Assembly: GCF_009674765.1 (NCBI RefSeq)
Contig: NZ_WKKF01000001.1
Coordinates: 1-64,000, forward strand
Reading direction: 5' to 3'
Origin: Metabacillus idriensis
Lineage (GTDB): Bacteria; Bacillota; Bacilli; Bacillales; Bacillaceae
Length of the DNA: 64,000 nt
Shown: piece by piece, positions 15,569-23,846 of the stretch
How the letters are laid out: every line of letters starts with the position of its first letter
Position numbering within the stretch: the first letter of the stretch is position 1
Program-made: the position numbers and the translations under genes
The notes under the pieces: generated by a model
Told to the model about the DNA's origin: nothing
The model's input: only the letters and a program-made list of their open reading frames with translations
Database searches by the model: none

Positions 15569-16927
15569 TTGAAAAATAAATTTTATGGCTTAATCCCATA
15601 CACTGAGAACGAACTATCAGCAATTTGGAAAGATGCAATTCTTATATTAGATACCAATGTGCTGTTGAATTTTTATCGTTATTCTACCAAACGTAGCTAT
15701 TCCGCAATATTTGATATATTAAAAAGTTTTAAGGAACAAAACCGTTTATATATTCCATATCAAGTTGCTTTAGAATATTTTTTCAACTGCGACAATGTAG
15801 TTGATTTACAAAAACAAGGTATTCATAATTTTTCTAAGCAAATAAGAGATGAGATAAACAATTTATCTTCTAACATAACTCGTATTCATGAGGATTATAA
15901 AAAAACACATCCATATTTAATATTAAATAATTTTAATCCTATAAATCATGATATTGCTTCTATTCAAGAAAAACTCGAAAACATTAAGGAACAAGAACTT
16001 TTAAAATTAAAATCTACAGATGAGATTCAATTTAATTTATTAAATTTATTAAAGAACTCGATTGGCGAACCTTACTCAAAGGAAGAGTTATCACAAATTG
16101 AAAAGACAGCTGAAGAAAGATATAAACAAAAAATACCTCCAGGCTGGGAAGATGGACAAGGAAGTAATAAAAAAGATGCTATTCGTACATTCGGAGAATA
16201 TCAGTATAATCAAAAATTTGGCGACTTTATTTTATGGCGTCATATTATAGATAGAGTAAGAAACTCAACTGAAAAAAAACCTATTATATTTATAACTGAA
16301 GACAATAAAACGGATTGGTGGGTGAAAAAAAGGAATAGAATCCTACGTCCCCAACCACATCTTTTAAAAGAGTTTTACGAACTTACTAATGAAGATATAC
16401 TAATCTATAGGCTTGATACATTTATTCAAGATGCTATTTTTTATAATAAAGTAAAAATAGATCAAGAAACTTTTGAAGAATTATCAACAGATTTAAATAA
16501 CATTCGCAAAGAAGCTATATTAAATATTTTGAATGATAAACCAGCAGATTCTAACTCTATATTTGATTTTGAAAATTGGGATTTTCTAAAAGAATTAACT
16601 CAATATTTAAAGCCCGACCAAATTGAGGAATTAGAAAAATTGAAAGCTAAAGAAAAAATAATTAAAGATGGAAAAATATTAAATGTAAGTGAATTTATAT
16701 CACCTGTCTTTTATATTATAAATAAGGCCGAGGAAAATATAAAAAATGAAATATTGGAAATTATTGAAGCTATAGACCTTTTTGATGAAGCTATAGCTAT
16801 TGATTATAAGCAAAAACTTGGATCAATACCTAATACTAAAGGATCTGGCTTGGCTGATTATATAAAACTTTTAAATGAAACTAAAAGATACTTACAATTT
16901 CTTTCAAACCCAATAAACGATATTTAA
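15569..16927 (+). CDS. PIN-like domain protein (DUF4935/PIN_8 type), possible defence cargo
   Basis: A 452-residue protein. The PIN-like nuclease core shows WKDAILILDTNVLLNFYR (acidic D28), an E at about 69 (YQVALEYF), GDFILWRHII (D219) and IIFITEDNKTDWW (acidic residues 244-249), with the PPGWEDG and K-D-A segment between them typical of the PIN_8 family. The C-terminal 180 residues are helical and unrecognised. TTG start after AAGGAGGAATTATT. It sits alone at the right end of the element, where cargo genes are usual. Members of this family are found near defence genes; RNA cleavage as its activity is inferred from the fold. Confidence 0.75.
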   Translation: MKNKFYGLIPYTENELSAIWKDAILILDTNVLLNFYRYSTKRSYSAIFDILKSFKEQNRLYIPYQVALEYFFNCDNVVDLQKQGIHNFSKQIRDEINNLSSNITRIHEDYKKTHPYLILNNFNPINHDIASIQEKLENIKEQELLKLKSTDEIQFNLLNLLKNSIGEPYSKEELSQIEKTAEERYKQKIPPGWEDGQGSNKKDAIRTFGEYQYNQKFGDFILWRHIIDRVRNSTEKKPIIFITEDNKTDWWVKKRNRILRPQPHLLKEFYELTNEDILIYRLDTFIQDAIFYNKVKIDQETFEELSTDLNNIRKEAILNILNDKPADSNSIFDFENWDFLKELTQYLKPDQIEELEKLKAKEKIIKDGKILNVSEFISPVFYIINKAEENIKNEILEIIEAIDLFDEAIAIDYKQKLGSIPNTKGSGLADYIKLLNETKRYLQFLSNPINDI

Positions 16928-16928
16928 T

Positions 16929-17093
16929 CAAATATTCCAAGGGAGAAATGGTATTTATATATCTAACAATGGCAAAGTATACGAGGAATTGGATTATCTT
17001 CTTATAAAATCAAGCGAAGGTTTGAATCGATACTATAGTGTTTATATGGCACTGTATTATGGAAATTACTTAGAACAATCACCGATAATTTAA
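16929..17093 (+). pseudogene. truncated gene remnant before attR
   Basis: An open frame of about 54 codons overlaps the end of the PIN gene, has no start codon and reads like real protein (EELDYLLIKSSEGLNRYYSV, then YMALYYGNYLEQ). It is probably the 3' end of a gene lost by deletion or recombination at the right end of the element. Confidence 0.35.
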
Positions 17094-17140
17094 TAACTTA
17101 ATAATATTAAATATTGCAATTGTAGATAAAGTTCACTATA

Positions 17141-17242
17141 ATGAAAAATATTATTAAGTCGTGTGAACAGCTATATAATAACAAACAACAATTACCTGTA
17201 GAATTACCTAATATCACTGTAAATAAAAGTACTATAAAATAA
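17141..17242 (+). CDS. very short ORF, doubtful
   Basis: ATG 17141 opens a 33-codon frame (MKNIIKSCEQLYNNKQQLPV at the start) between the remnant and attR. No proper ribosome binding site precedes it. Retained only as a note on this AT-rich stretch; it could be the end of a decayed gene. Confidence 0.15.
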   Translation: MKNIIKSCEQLYNNKQQLPVELPNITVNKSTIK

Positions 17243-17258
17243 AGATACTGGAACTTTC

Positions 17259-17318
17259 CGACTCAAAATCGTGTTCCTCTGGAGTGTCGGTTCGACCCCG
17301 ACCACCGGTATCTAAGAT
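17259..17318 (+). repeat. attR, 60-bp direct repeat with tRNA-Leu 3' part
   Basis: Exact copy of 1780-1839, containing the 3' half of tRNA-Leu(CAA) without its 5' half. It marks the right end of the integrated element and holds the chromosome's former tRNA 3' end. Confidence 0.95.
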
Positions 17319-17329
17319 CTATAGAAATC

Positions 17330-17362
17330 AAGACTTCAACAACTATGTTGAGGTCTTTTTTT
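17330..17362 (+). terminator. Rho-independent terminator beyond attR
   Basis: AAGACTTCAACA/TGTTGAGGTCTT stem with a 4-nt loop and seven T. Its position relative to attR matches that of the terminator at 1888 relative to attL, but the sequence differs. Confidence 0.8.
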
Positions 17363-17379
17363 GTTTTCTAACACTACAT

Positions 17380-17450
17380 AAATAAAAAAAAATCGTGTGC
17401 GTAGGAGGTTGATGTGAGTAGAAGAAGACAAGCAAACAACTCATTAAGAT
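17380..17450 (+). pseudogene. relic of a second integrase 5' end
   Basis: After attR and its terminator comes ACTACATAAAT, AATCGTGTGCG, a ribosome site TAGGAGGTTGAT and GTGAGTAGAAGAAGACAAGC (V S R R R Q A), ending in a stop after 12 codons. At the left end the order is the same: ACATACATAAATG, AATCGTGTGCACCG, GAAAGGAGG, then ATGACCAGGCGTAAG (M T R R K). This appears to be the eroded integrase end of a related element once integrated in tandem. Confidence 0.55.
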
Positions 17451-17761
17451 AACAAGTATCCGAGCTCTTAGATCCTATTAAAATTTTCAATTTGTAAATA
17501 AGCTAATTGATAAATTAAGTTGTTAAGAGACATGTAAAAGAATATTTTATATTAATAGAGATAGTTTTGGGTGAACAGCATCTATCTATTAATAAGAACT
17601 GGCAAGATTACAATCTTTTATGCATTTCTGGTAATAGAGTATTATGAATATAAGATTCATAGTTAGTTTGCATAACCATTCTTATCGGCAATACAAAAAG
17701 GCAGGGCAACTATTAGATACCCTACCTCCTAACCATTTTATTTCATGTCTTGAAGTGTTAG
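17451..17761. other. degraded AT-rich stretch
   Basis: No gene or clear signal seen. It lies between the integrase relic and a chromosomal-looking small gene, with many stops in all frames. Probably the remains of the second element. Confidence 0.4.
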
Positions 17762-18007
17762 TTAGCTCTCTTGAGGTTCTTCCTCATCTATTACAGCTTG
17801 AACCGCTGATTTTCCAGCTTCAATTTGTACAAGTCTCGCCTCTCTAAATGTATCTAATGCAAATGCTACATCCGCATTGTTAATTAAAGTAGGATCTGAA
17901 GCTCTAGCTCTTTCAATAAGCTGTTCAGCTACCAAGAGTTCTCTTTGTGCACGGGTTGCTCTGATCTGAGAAATTTTAAGAAAAGCCTCTGCTTGTCTTG
18001 TAGGCAT
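17762..18007 (-). CDS. hypothetical 81-residue protein
   Basis: Small soluble helical protein (MPTRQAEAFLKISQIRATRA at the start) with an acidic tail (DEEEPQES). ATG 18007 follows GAAAGGGGATACATCAAT. Residues 20-60 (RELLVAEQLIERARASDPTL) look amphipathic. No family recognised. Codon use is less AT-biased than in the element, suggesting a resident chromosomal gene. Confidence 0.6.
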   Translation of the reverse strand: MPTRQAEAFLKISQIRATRAQRELLVAEQLIERARASDPTLINNADVAFALDTFREARLVQIEAGKSAVQAVIDEEEPQES

Positions 18008-18438
18008 ATTGATGTATCCCCTTTCATAAAAACATATAATAATTTATGATTCTCTATTAAAATCTCTTGGACAATTAATAAAAAAAATAAAAATGTGTGA
18101 TTATATTAGAGAAATAATAGAGGATTACCTATCTTCATGCTGTAGTAGAGAATCTATCATTGGAGCAATTTTATAAGTGGATGGGGAATCTCATTCCTTT
18201 GGCCGGAATTATGCGCTCTGTGGATCCTTCATGTAGCCGCTGATCATCCTGAATGGCGTGTAAACCTCACAGAAAAGCTCCTACATTTTTTAGAACGTAA
18301 ACGAAACCAATTTAAAGCTTTTTCTGTTTTATAGGATTCCAAAGACCCCCAAAGCGGTCTTTTTCCAATAGGACAAGATTTTGCACCAGAATCTAGTCAA
18401 AATAGTGCACCTTCTTCGTCAATTTAGTCTCCCTATAT
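18008..18438. other. gene-free region with terminator
   Basis: Contains short decayed coding-like segments around 18170-18330 (no intact frame). A hairpin AAAGACC/GGTCTTT with T-run at about 18339-18363 probably ended a lost gene. Confidence 0.4.
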
Positions 18439-18439
18439 A

Positions 18440-18477
18440 AGTAAACGCTACCATTATAATAAAAGAAAGCGATTACA
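18440..18477 (+). promoter_or_regulatory. two cre-like sites before the sugar importer
   Basis: AGAAAGCGATTACA (18464-18477) matches the CcpA consensus TGWAANCGNTNWCA at 13 of 14 positions and AGTAAACGCTACCA (18440-18453) at 12 of 14. They lie just upstream of the ABC operon, consistent with glucose repression of the operon. Confidence 0.55.
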
Positions 18478-18498
18478 ATAAAAGGGGTGGTGATACGG

Positions 18499-19440
18499 TT
18501 GGAAACGAAAATTCAAACGAATCCGGTAAGCACGAAATCTCATTTGGAGGCAGTACCTAAAAAGAAATTTAAGTTTAAGAGCTTACTAACATACGCTGCC
18601 TTTGTTGGACCGGCACTTTTATTTTTCTTAGTTATTCAGATTCTTCCGTTCTTAATGGGTCTTTATTATTCATTTACTTCATGGAATGGAGTCAGCTCGG
18701 CTGTTGAGTGGGTTGGCATTGAGAATTATAAGAAGATCTTTACGAACGATCCGGCCTTTTTTAATTCCTTTATGTTTACGACGAAATTTATGTTTGCGGC
18801 TGTTATTATTAGTAACTTAATAGGTTTTGCGTTTGCATTGATTTTAAATGCTGCGCTTAAAACCAAGAACATATTGAGGACCGTATTTTTTATTCCTAAT
18901 GTTATCGGCGGATTGCTGCTCGGGTTTATCTGGCAGTTCATTTTTGTAAAAGGGTTTGCTTCGATCGGGAACATGACGGGCATCGAATTTTTCAAAATGC
19001 CGTGGCTTGGGGATGAAACGACAGCGTTCTGGGGGATTGTCATCGTGTTTGCATGGCAGACCAGCGGTTATATGATGGTCATCTATATTGCAGCGCTACA
19101 GGGAGTAGATAATTCATTGCTTGAGGCTGCTAAAATGGATGGGGCATCAAGCTTTACACTTTTAACAAAAATCATTATTCCGTTAATTTTACCGGCATTT
19201 ACGATTTGTCTGTTCTTAACGATTTCGATGGCATTCAAGATCTTTGATCTGAATATTTCCCTTACAGGCGGAGGGCCATTTAATTCAACTCAGTCTGTAG
19301 CGATTAATATTTATCAGGAAGCCTTCCAGAACAATCGTTATGGATTAGGTACAGCGAAGTCCATTCTGTTCTTTGTAGTAGTGGCAATCTTTACTACAGT
19401 TCAGGTTATGATGACGAAGAAGAGGGAGGTTGAGGCATAA
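18499..19440 (+). CDS. ABC sugar transporter permease 1 (MalF type)
   Basis: About 313 residues, six membrane helices, binding-protein-dependent transport inner-membrane domain. The EAA loop is seen as LLEAAKMDGASSFTLLTKII (about residues 210-229). TTG 18499 is preferred because AAAGGGGTGGTGAT precedes it; GTG 18487 or 18490 are alternatives. First gene of a permease-permease-binding protein operon; the next gene starts at its stop codon. No ATPase is encoded, so it probably uses a shared MsmX-type ATPase. Substrate unknown, likely an oligosaccharide. Confidence 0.88.
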   Translation: METKIQTNPVSTKSHLEAVPKKKFKFKSLLTYAAFVGPALLFFLVIQILPFLMGLYYSFTSWNGVSSAVEWVGIENYKKIFTNDPAFFNSFMFTTKFMFAAVIISNLIGFAFALILNAALKTKNILRTVFFIPNVIGGLLLGFIWQFIFVKGFASIGNMTGIEFFKMPWLGDETTAFWGIVIVFAWQTSGYMMVIYIAALQGVDNSLLEAAKMDGASSFTLLTKIIIPLILPAFTICLFLTISMAFKIFDLNISLTGGGPFNSTQSVAINIYQEAFQNNRYGLGTAKSILFFVVVAIFTTVQVMMTKKREVEA

Positions 19441-20267
19441 TGGGCAGCCGGTATACAAGCAGAACGTTTATATTAGAGCTGATAGCGATTGCCGTCGCGC
19501 TCATTTTCCTTATCCCGTTTTACTTCGTGCTGGTCAACTCAGTCAAGCCGTTTGCAGCAATCCTCATTGATGCTGCAGCTTGGCCGAAGGAATTCATGTT
19601 CTCTAACTATGCCAAGGTGTGGGAGATCATTAACTTCCCGCGCGCTTTCTGGAACTCCTTTGTGATTACCGTTTTCAGTAATATTGGTTTAGTTATCATC
19701 AGCTCAATGGCTGCGTGGAAAATGGTCCGCACGCCAGGGAAGTTCAGCAAGATATTATTCATTCTTTTCGTCGCTGCCATGGTCATCCCGTTCCAGACGG
19801 TCATGATTCCGCTTATGAAGCTTGGCGGCACGCTCGGAATCACAAATAGTATTCCAGGCTTAATCATGATGTATTTTGGATTTGGTGTTCCGCTGTCGCT
19901 GTTCTTATATCACGGCTTCGTAAAGACAGTTCCTGTGGAGATTGAAGAATCAGCGAAAATTGACGGGTGCAGCGAGTTCGGAGTGTTTTGGAGAATCGTT
20001 TTCCCTCTTCTAAAACCGATTACTGTTACAGTCGTTATTTTGAACACGCTATGGATCTGGAATGATTATCTGCTTCCATTGCTTGTGCTTCAGGATGCAG
20101 AGCTGCGGACGATCCCGCTTGCAGCAAGCTCATTCTTTGCTCAGTATACGAAGCAGTGGGATATGGGTCTAGCAGCTTTAGTGCTCGGTATTACACCGGT
20201 AGTAATCTTCTTCTTATTCTTACAAAAGCACATTATCAAGGGAATTGCTTCAGGCTCAATCAAGTAG
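19440..20267 (+). CDS. ABC sugar transporter permease 2 (MalG type)
   Basis: 275 residues with six membrane helices. The EAA loop is EIEESAKIDGCSEFGVFWRI (about 161-180), and the C-terminus IIKGIASGSIK is typical of the MalG/AraQ family. The start overlaps the stop of permease 1 by 1 nt (TAATG), so translation is coupled. Forms the transmembrane channel with permease 1. Confidence 0.9.
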   Translation: MGSRYTSRTFILELIAIAVALIFLIPFYFVLVNSVKPFAAILIDAAAWPKEFMFSNYAKVWEIINFPRAFWNSFVITVFSNIGLVIISSMAAWKMVRTPGKFSKILFILFVAAMVIPFQTVMIPLMKLGGTLGITNSIPGLIMMYFGFGVPLSLFLYHGFVKTVPVEIEESAKIDGCSEFGVFWRIVFPLLKPITVTVVILNTLWIWNDYLLPLLVLQDAELRTIPLAASSFFAQYTKQWDMGLAALVLGITPVVIFFLFLQKHIIKGIASGSIK

Positions 20268-20275
20268 ATATAAAG

Positions 20276-20309
20276 TTTCTGCATTCATTGGGTGTAATGG
20301 ATGCAGAAA
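20276..20309 (+). promoter_or_regulatory. stable hairpin between permease and binding-protein genes
   Basis: TTTCTGCATTCATT pairs with AATGGATGCAGAAA (14 bp, one G-U) around a 6-nt loop, with no T-run after it. Such stems can stabilise the downstream mRNA or attenuate, giving more binding protein than permease. Confidence 0.6.
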
Positions 20310-20349
20310 ATTATATAATATTATAGTTATCAAGGAGGTCAAACCATTC

Positions 20350-21633
20350 ATGAAACGCTTTCTGTTATTATGTATGTCTTTAGTATTCGTATTTGGTATT
20401 ATGGCTGGCTGTTCTTCTAAAGAAACGGCTAAAGATGGTGAGTCAGGCGGAGATTCTAAGTCTGGTGATGAAGTAGTAACGCTTAATTTCTTCCAGTTCA
20501 AAGTTGAAATTGCGGATCAGCTTCAAGCGATGATTAAAGAATTCGAAGCGGAGCATCCAAATATTAAAGTTAAGCTTGAAACAGTGGGCGGGGGTGCCGA
20601 TTACGGTGCAGCGCTTAAAGCAAAATTTGCTTCAGGTGAAGAGCCGGACATTTTCAACAACGGCGGATTTAAAGAATTAGAGCTTTGGAAAGAAAAGTTA
20701 GCTGATCTATCAGGCGAGCCATGGGTTGAGCATGTTCTTCCAATCGGTAAAGTTCCAATGACAGATGCAGACGGCAAGCTATATGGTATGCCTGTAAACC
20801 TTGAAGGATACGGATTTGTTTACAACAAAGATTTATTTGAAAAAGCGGGTATTACAGAGCCGCCTAAAACGATTGACGAGTTAAAAGAAGCTGCGAAAAA
20901 GCTTGAAGCTAAAAAGATCACTCCATTCTCTGCAGGTTATGGCGAGTGGTGGGTAATTGGACAGCATTTACTTAACATTCCATTTGCTCAGCAGGAAGAT
21001 CCAGAAGCATTTATCGCTGGATTATATGATGGATCTGAGAAAATCGTGGGCAACAAGCAATTTAAAGAATTCAAAGAAGTACTTGATACAGAGCTTAAAT
21101 ATGCAAATGATAACCCATTAACAACAGATTACAATACACAAGTAACATTATTTGCTTCTGGTGAAACAGCAATGCTGCAACAAGGAAACTGGACTGAGAA
21201 CATGATCACTGAAATCAATCCTGAAATCAACATGGGCTTCCTTCCAATTCCAATCAGCAATGATGAAAGTGCAGGAAACCTTCCTGTAGGCGTTCCAAAT
21301 AACTGGGTATTGAATAAAAACTCAGAACATCTTGAAGAAGCTAAATTATTCTTAGACTGGATGGTTTCTTCTGAAACTGGTAAACGCTACATCACAGAAG
21401 AATTTGCATTCATTCCAGCATTTGATAACATTGAGCCAGCAGGTCTTGGCGATCTAGGAACGTCAATTCTTGATTACTCTAAGGAAGAGAAAACAATTCC
21501 TTGGACTTGGTTCAAATGGCCGGATGGAGCAAATAAAGAATTCGCAGCTGCTATTCAGGAATACGCTGCAGGCAAAATTGATTATGATACATTGCTTGAG
21601 AGATTCCAATCTTCATGGGATAATTTGAAGTAA
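20350..21633 (+). CDS. extracellular sugar-binding lipoprotein (family 1)
   Basis: 427 residues. Signal peptide with lipobox IMAG-C21, then a Ser/Gly/Asp-rich linker and a family 1 solute-binding fold (NFFQFKVEIADQLQAMIKEF, later LPVGVPNNWVLNKNSEHLEE). ATG 20350 follows CAAGGAGGTCAAACCATTC. Third gene of the importer; an intergenic hairpin precedes it and a terminator follows. Captures the sugar outside the membrane. The exact ligand cannot be read from sequence. Confidence 0.88.
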   Translation: MKRFLLLCMSLVFVFGIMAGCSSKETAKDGESGGDSKSGDEVVTLNFFQFKVEIADQLQAMIKEFEAEHPNIKVKLETVGGGADYGAALKAKFASGEEPDIFNNGGFKELELWKEKLADLSGEPWVEHVLPIGKVPMTDADGKLYGMPVNLEGYGFVYNKDLFEKAGITEPPKTIDELKEAAKKLEAKKITPFSAGYGEWWVIGQHLLNIPFAQQEDPEAFIAGLYDGSEKIVGNKQFKEFKEVLDTELKYANDNPLTTDYNTQVTLFASGETAMLQQGNWTENMITEINPEINMGFLPIPISNDESAGNLPVGVPNNWVLNKNSEHLEEAKLFLDWMVSSETGKRYITEEFAFIPAFDNIEPAGLGDLGTSILDYSKEEKTIPWTWFKWPDGANKEFAAAIQEYAAGKIDYDTLLERFQSSWDNLK

Positions 21634-21646
21634 TAGACTGATTGAA

Positions 21647-21675
21647 AGCACACCTGTTATGGGTGTGCTTTCTTT
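21647..21675 (+). terminator. Rho-independent terminator
   Basis: GCACACC/GGGTGTGC stem followed by TTTCTTTT, after the binding-protein gene. Confidence 0.8.
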
Positions 21676-21726
21676 TCATATAGGCTGACTTAATTTATGC
21701 ACGAACAAATAGGTTCCGTCCTGGCT

Positions 21727-21862
21727 GGCGCATTAAATTGGAGTTAGCACCGCGAACTGGAGTGTTCAAGAGCGATTAGGTGTTGTAAAAAAGAGTTAGC
21801 AACGCGAACGGGAGTGTGTGATTGCCGATTGGCGCATCAAAAGGCATTATGCAACGCTAACT
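21727..21862 (+). repeat. 52-nt tandem repeat, 2.6 copies
   Basis: Units at 21727-21778 and 21779-21830 and a partial unit 21831-21862, each beginning GGYGYAT/GGTGTTG and sharing GAGTTAGCAMCGCGAAC and GGAGTGT. The period is exactly 52 nt although the copies have diverged by substitutions. It lies in a 400-nt gap between operons. I see no coding potential. Confidence 0.75.
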
Positions 21863-22034
21863 ATAAAAATTTGCTTGCAAATACATATCATTTTAAGACT
21901 GCAATTTAACGCCATCCACAAAAATCCCCCTATCTACTCCGAAGGTATTTGCAGGAAGATTCCAAAAAGTTCTTTTAAGCCTATGAACCTAGTTATATAC
22001 TAAAGAATAAGCGAGTCCCTGGAGGTCAGACCCC

Positions 22035-23846
22035 ATGCTGAAAAGAAGCATCCGCAATAAACTGATTGTTTTATTGATGATTACAACCATCGTGCCATTC
22101 GGCAGTTCCATTTTAATAACGTACTTATATACGAAAGGGTCGCTTGAAGACCAGGTTGTCAAAGAAAGCAGCAACCTGCTGTACCAGGGGAAAATCAACC
22201 TGGAAAGCTACTTGAATGAACTCAACGGGCTGACCCTCTCACTATACAACAACCCGGATTTCATTAATTATTTGAGATCGCCTGATGAAAATAATGACTA
22301 TCAAAATGTGGGAATTGTGAAAAATGTAATGCAGACGATTCTTTATACAGGGGATACGATCAACGAGGTGAAAATCTCCTTTGCAAAAGATGACAGGGTG
22401 ATTTCCGCAACGAAACGATCGACTGTTGTATTTTCAACCAGCATTGAAGACGAAAAGAATGAGGCTTTCAACAGCGCTGAGCGCAGTCCCTACAACATGT
22501 ATATCGAGCCTATATATGCAAGTCATGAAAACAGTGCGAGAAGAGGCAGAGACATTATCATGATGCACCGGGCTCTCACAAACGTTCCCGGAAGCGACGT
22601 TCTCGGCTACATTACCCTTGGAATTTCTCCGGATACGATTATTGATATGAGCAGAAACTTGTACAATCGCGAAGCAGAGGAGTTTTTTCTGCTTTCATCA
22701 GAAGGGGAGATGATCTACAGTTCAAATGAAGAGATTGCGGACCTTCAGAATGATCAGAGGTGGATTTACAGCGTAATGAAAGCAGACAGCACATCAGGCA
22801 CTCTGGAGTGGAAAGAGGATTCGTTTAATGGCGTGATGATGTATGACAGGTTATCTGATTCCTCTGGAGGCTGGATTCTAGTAAAACGAGTACCATTTCA
22901 TATTCTATATGACAGCGCATACAGCGTAGCGAAAATTAACATTCTTTTTGGTGTCCTCGGGTTGTCGCTCGTCGTGCTGGCTGTTTTGTTTGTTTCGTTT
23001 AAAATTACGTCTCCGATCCGAATTCTTCTGCAGAATATCGAACAGGTCGAAAAAGGGAATATGAAGATTGCCTCCCAGTCTTTTGGATCGGATGAAATCG
23101 GCATACTCGGCTTCCGTTTTCAGCAGATGATCGAGCGGATTAATCAGCTGATTACAAGGGAATACAAGCTTGAGCTGGAAAACAAGACAAATCAGATCAA
23201 AGTGCTGCAGTCGCAGATCAATCCGCATTTTCTTTATAATGCCCTGCAGTCCATCGGGACGGTTGCTTTAAAAAACAAAGTTCCGCAAATCTATTCATTG
23301 ATTACTCATCTCTCCAAGATTATGAGATATGGGATGAATATGGAGGAAGATCTCGTTCCGCTGAGTAAAGAAATTACCTACACAAATGCTTATCTTCTTT
23401 TGCAAAAAGAGCGGTTTGGCGACCATCTGCATTATCATGTCGAGGTTGAGCAAAACGTTCAGCAAATTCCTGTCCCTAAAATGATTCTGCAGCCTATCAT
23501 TGAAAACTATTTTAAGCATGGATTTGATATCCGTGAAGGCATTGGTAGTATAGAGTTGAAGTGTTACAGGGAGGAAGATGAGCTTGTGCTGAGGATATCC
23601 GACAACGGCTTTGGTGTGACACCGCAAAGACTGAATGAGATTTACGAGCACTTTAGAGCGGATGCGCTGAATAAAAAAGGTCCGAAGACAAATATCGGAC
23701 TGAAAAACGTCTATTCGCGGCTGAAGCTTTATTATGATCACAAAGCAAAGCTTTTTCTTGAAAATAAAGAGGAGGGCGGATTCATGGTCACCATGAGGCT
23801 GCCGGTCCAGCTGGAAGGTGAGAGAAATGAAGGCTATCATAATTGA
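22035..23846 (+). CDS. sensor histidine kinase, YesM family
   Basis: 603 residues. Two membrane helices (about 11-32 and 300-322) enclose a large extracellular sensor domain; HAMP follows (about 323-375), then the His_kinase domain with QSQINPHFLYNALQSIG (phospho-acceptor H398) and an HATPase_c domain (ILQPIIENYFKHGF; DNGFGV). ATG 22035 follows CTGGAGGTCAGACCCC. It overlaps the partner regulator by 20 nt. Families of this type sense carbohydrates, so it probably controls the ABC importer just upstream. Confidence 0.9.
   Translation: MLKRSIRNKLIVLLMITTIVPFGSSILITYLYTKGSLEDQVVKESSNLLYQGKINLESYLNELNGLTLSLYNNPDFINYLRSPDENNDYQNVGIVKNVMQTILYTGDTINEVKISFAKDDRVISATKRSTVVFSTSIEDEKNEAFNSAERSPYNMYIEPIYASHENSARRGRDIIMMHRALTNVPGSDVLGYITLGISPDTIIDMSRNLYNREAEEFFLLSSEGEMIYSSNEEIADLQNDQRWIYSVMKADSTSGTLEWKEDSFNGVMMYDRLSDSSGGWILVKRVPFHILYDSAYSVAKINILFGVLGLSLVVLAVLFVSFKITSPIRILLQNIEQVEKGNMKIASQSFGSDEIGILGFRFQQMIERINQLITREYKLELENKTNQIKVLQSQINPHFLYNALQSIGTVALKNKVPQIYSLITHLSKIMRYGMNMEEDLVPLSKEITYTNAYLLLQKERFGDHLHYHVEVEQNVQQIPVPKMILQPIIENYFKHGFDIREGIGSIELKCYREEDELVLRISDNGFGVTPQRLNEIYEHFRADALNKKGPKTNIGLKNVYSRLKLYYDHKAKLFLENKEEGGFMVTMRLPVQLEGERNEGYHN

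Larger units (their letters stand above)
1780..17318. mobile_element. integrative element in tRNA-Leu(CAA), about 15.5 kb
   Basis: The element lies between perfect 60-bp direct repeats (1780-1839 and 17259-17318) that correspond to the 3' half of tRNA-Leu(CAA). A tyrosine integrase begins just inside the left repeat. Contents are strongly AT-rich and mostly unfamiliar: integrase, structured non-coding region, helicase-type replication protein, serine recombinase, several very small genes, DNA-binding proteins, a GIY-YIG protein and a PIN-like protein at the right edge. I see no relaxase, type IV secretion, capsid or terminase genes. It could be a mobilizable element, a plasmid-like integrated replicon or a phage satellite. 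The boundaries are seen directly; the class of element is inference. Confidence 0.9.

Noticed and set aside
17644-17847. 67-codon plus-strand frame
   Set aside because: Antisense to the better supported gene at 17762-18007 and without a ribosome site.
21727-21862. CRISPR array
   Set aside because: The whole 52-nt unit repeats with substitutions throughout; there is no constant repeat separated by unique spacers.
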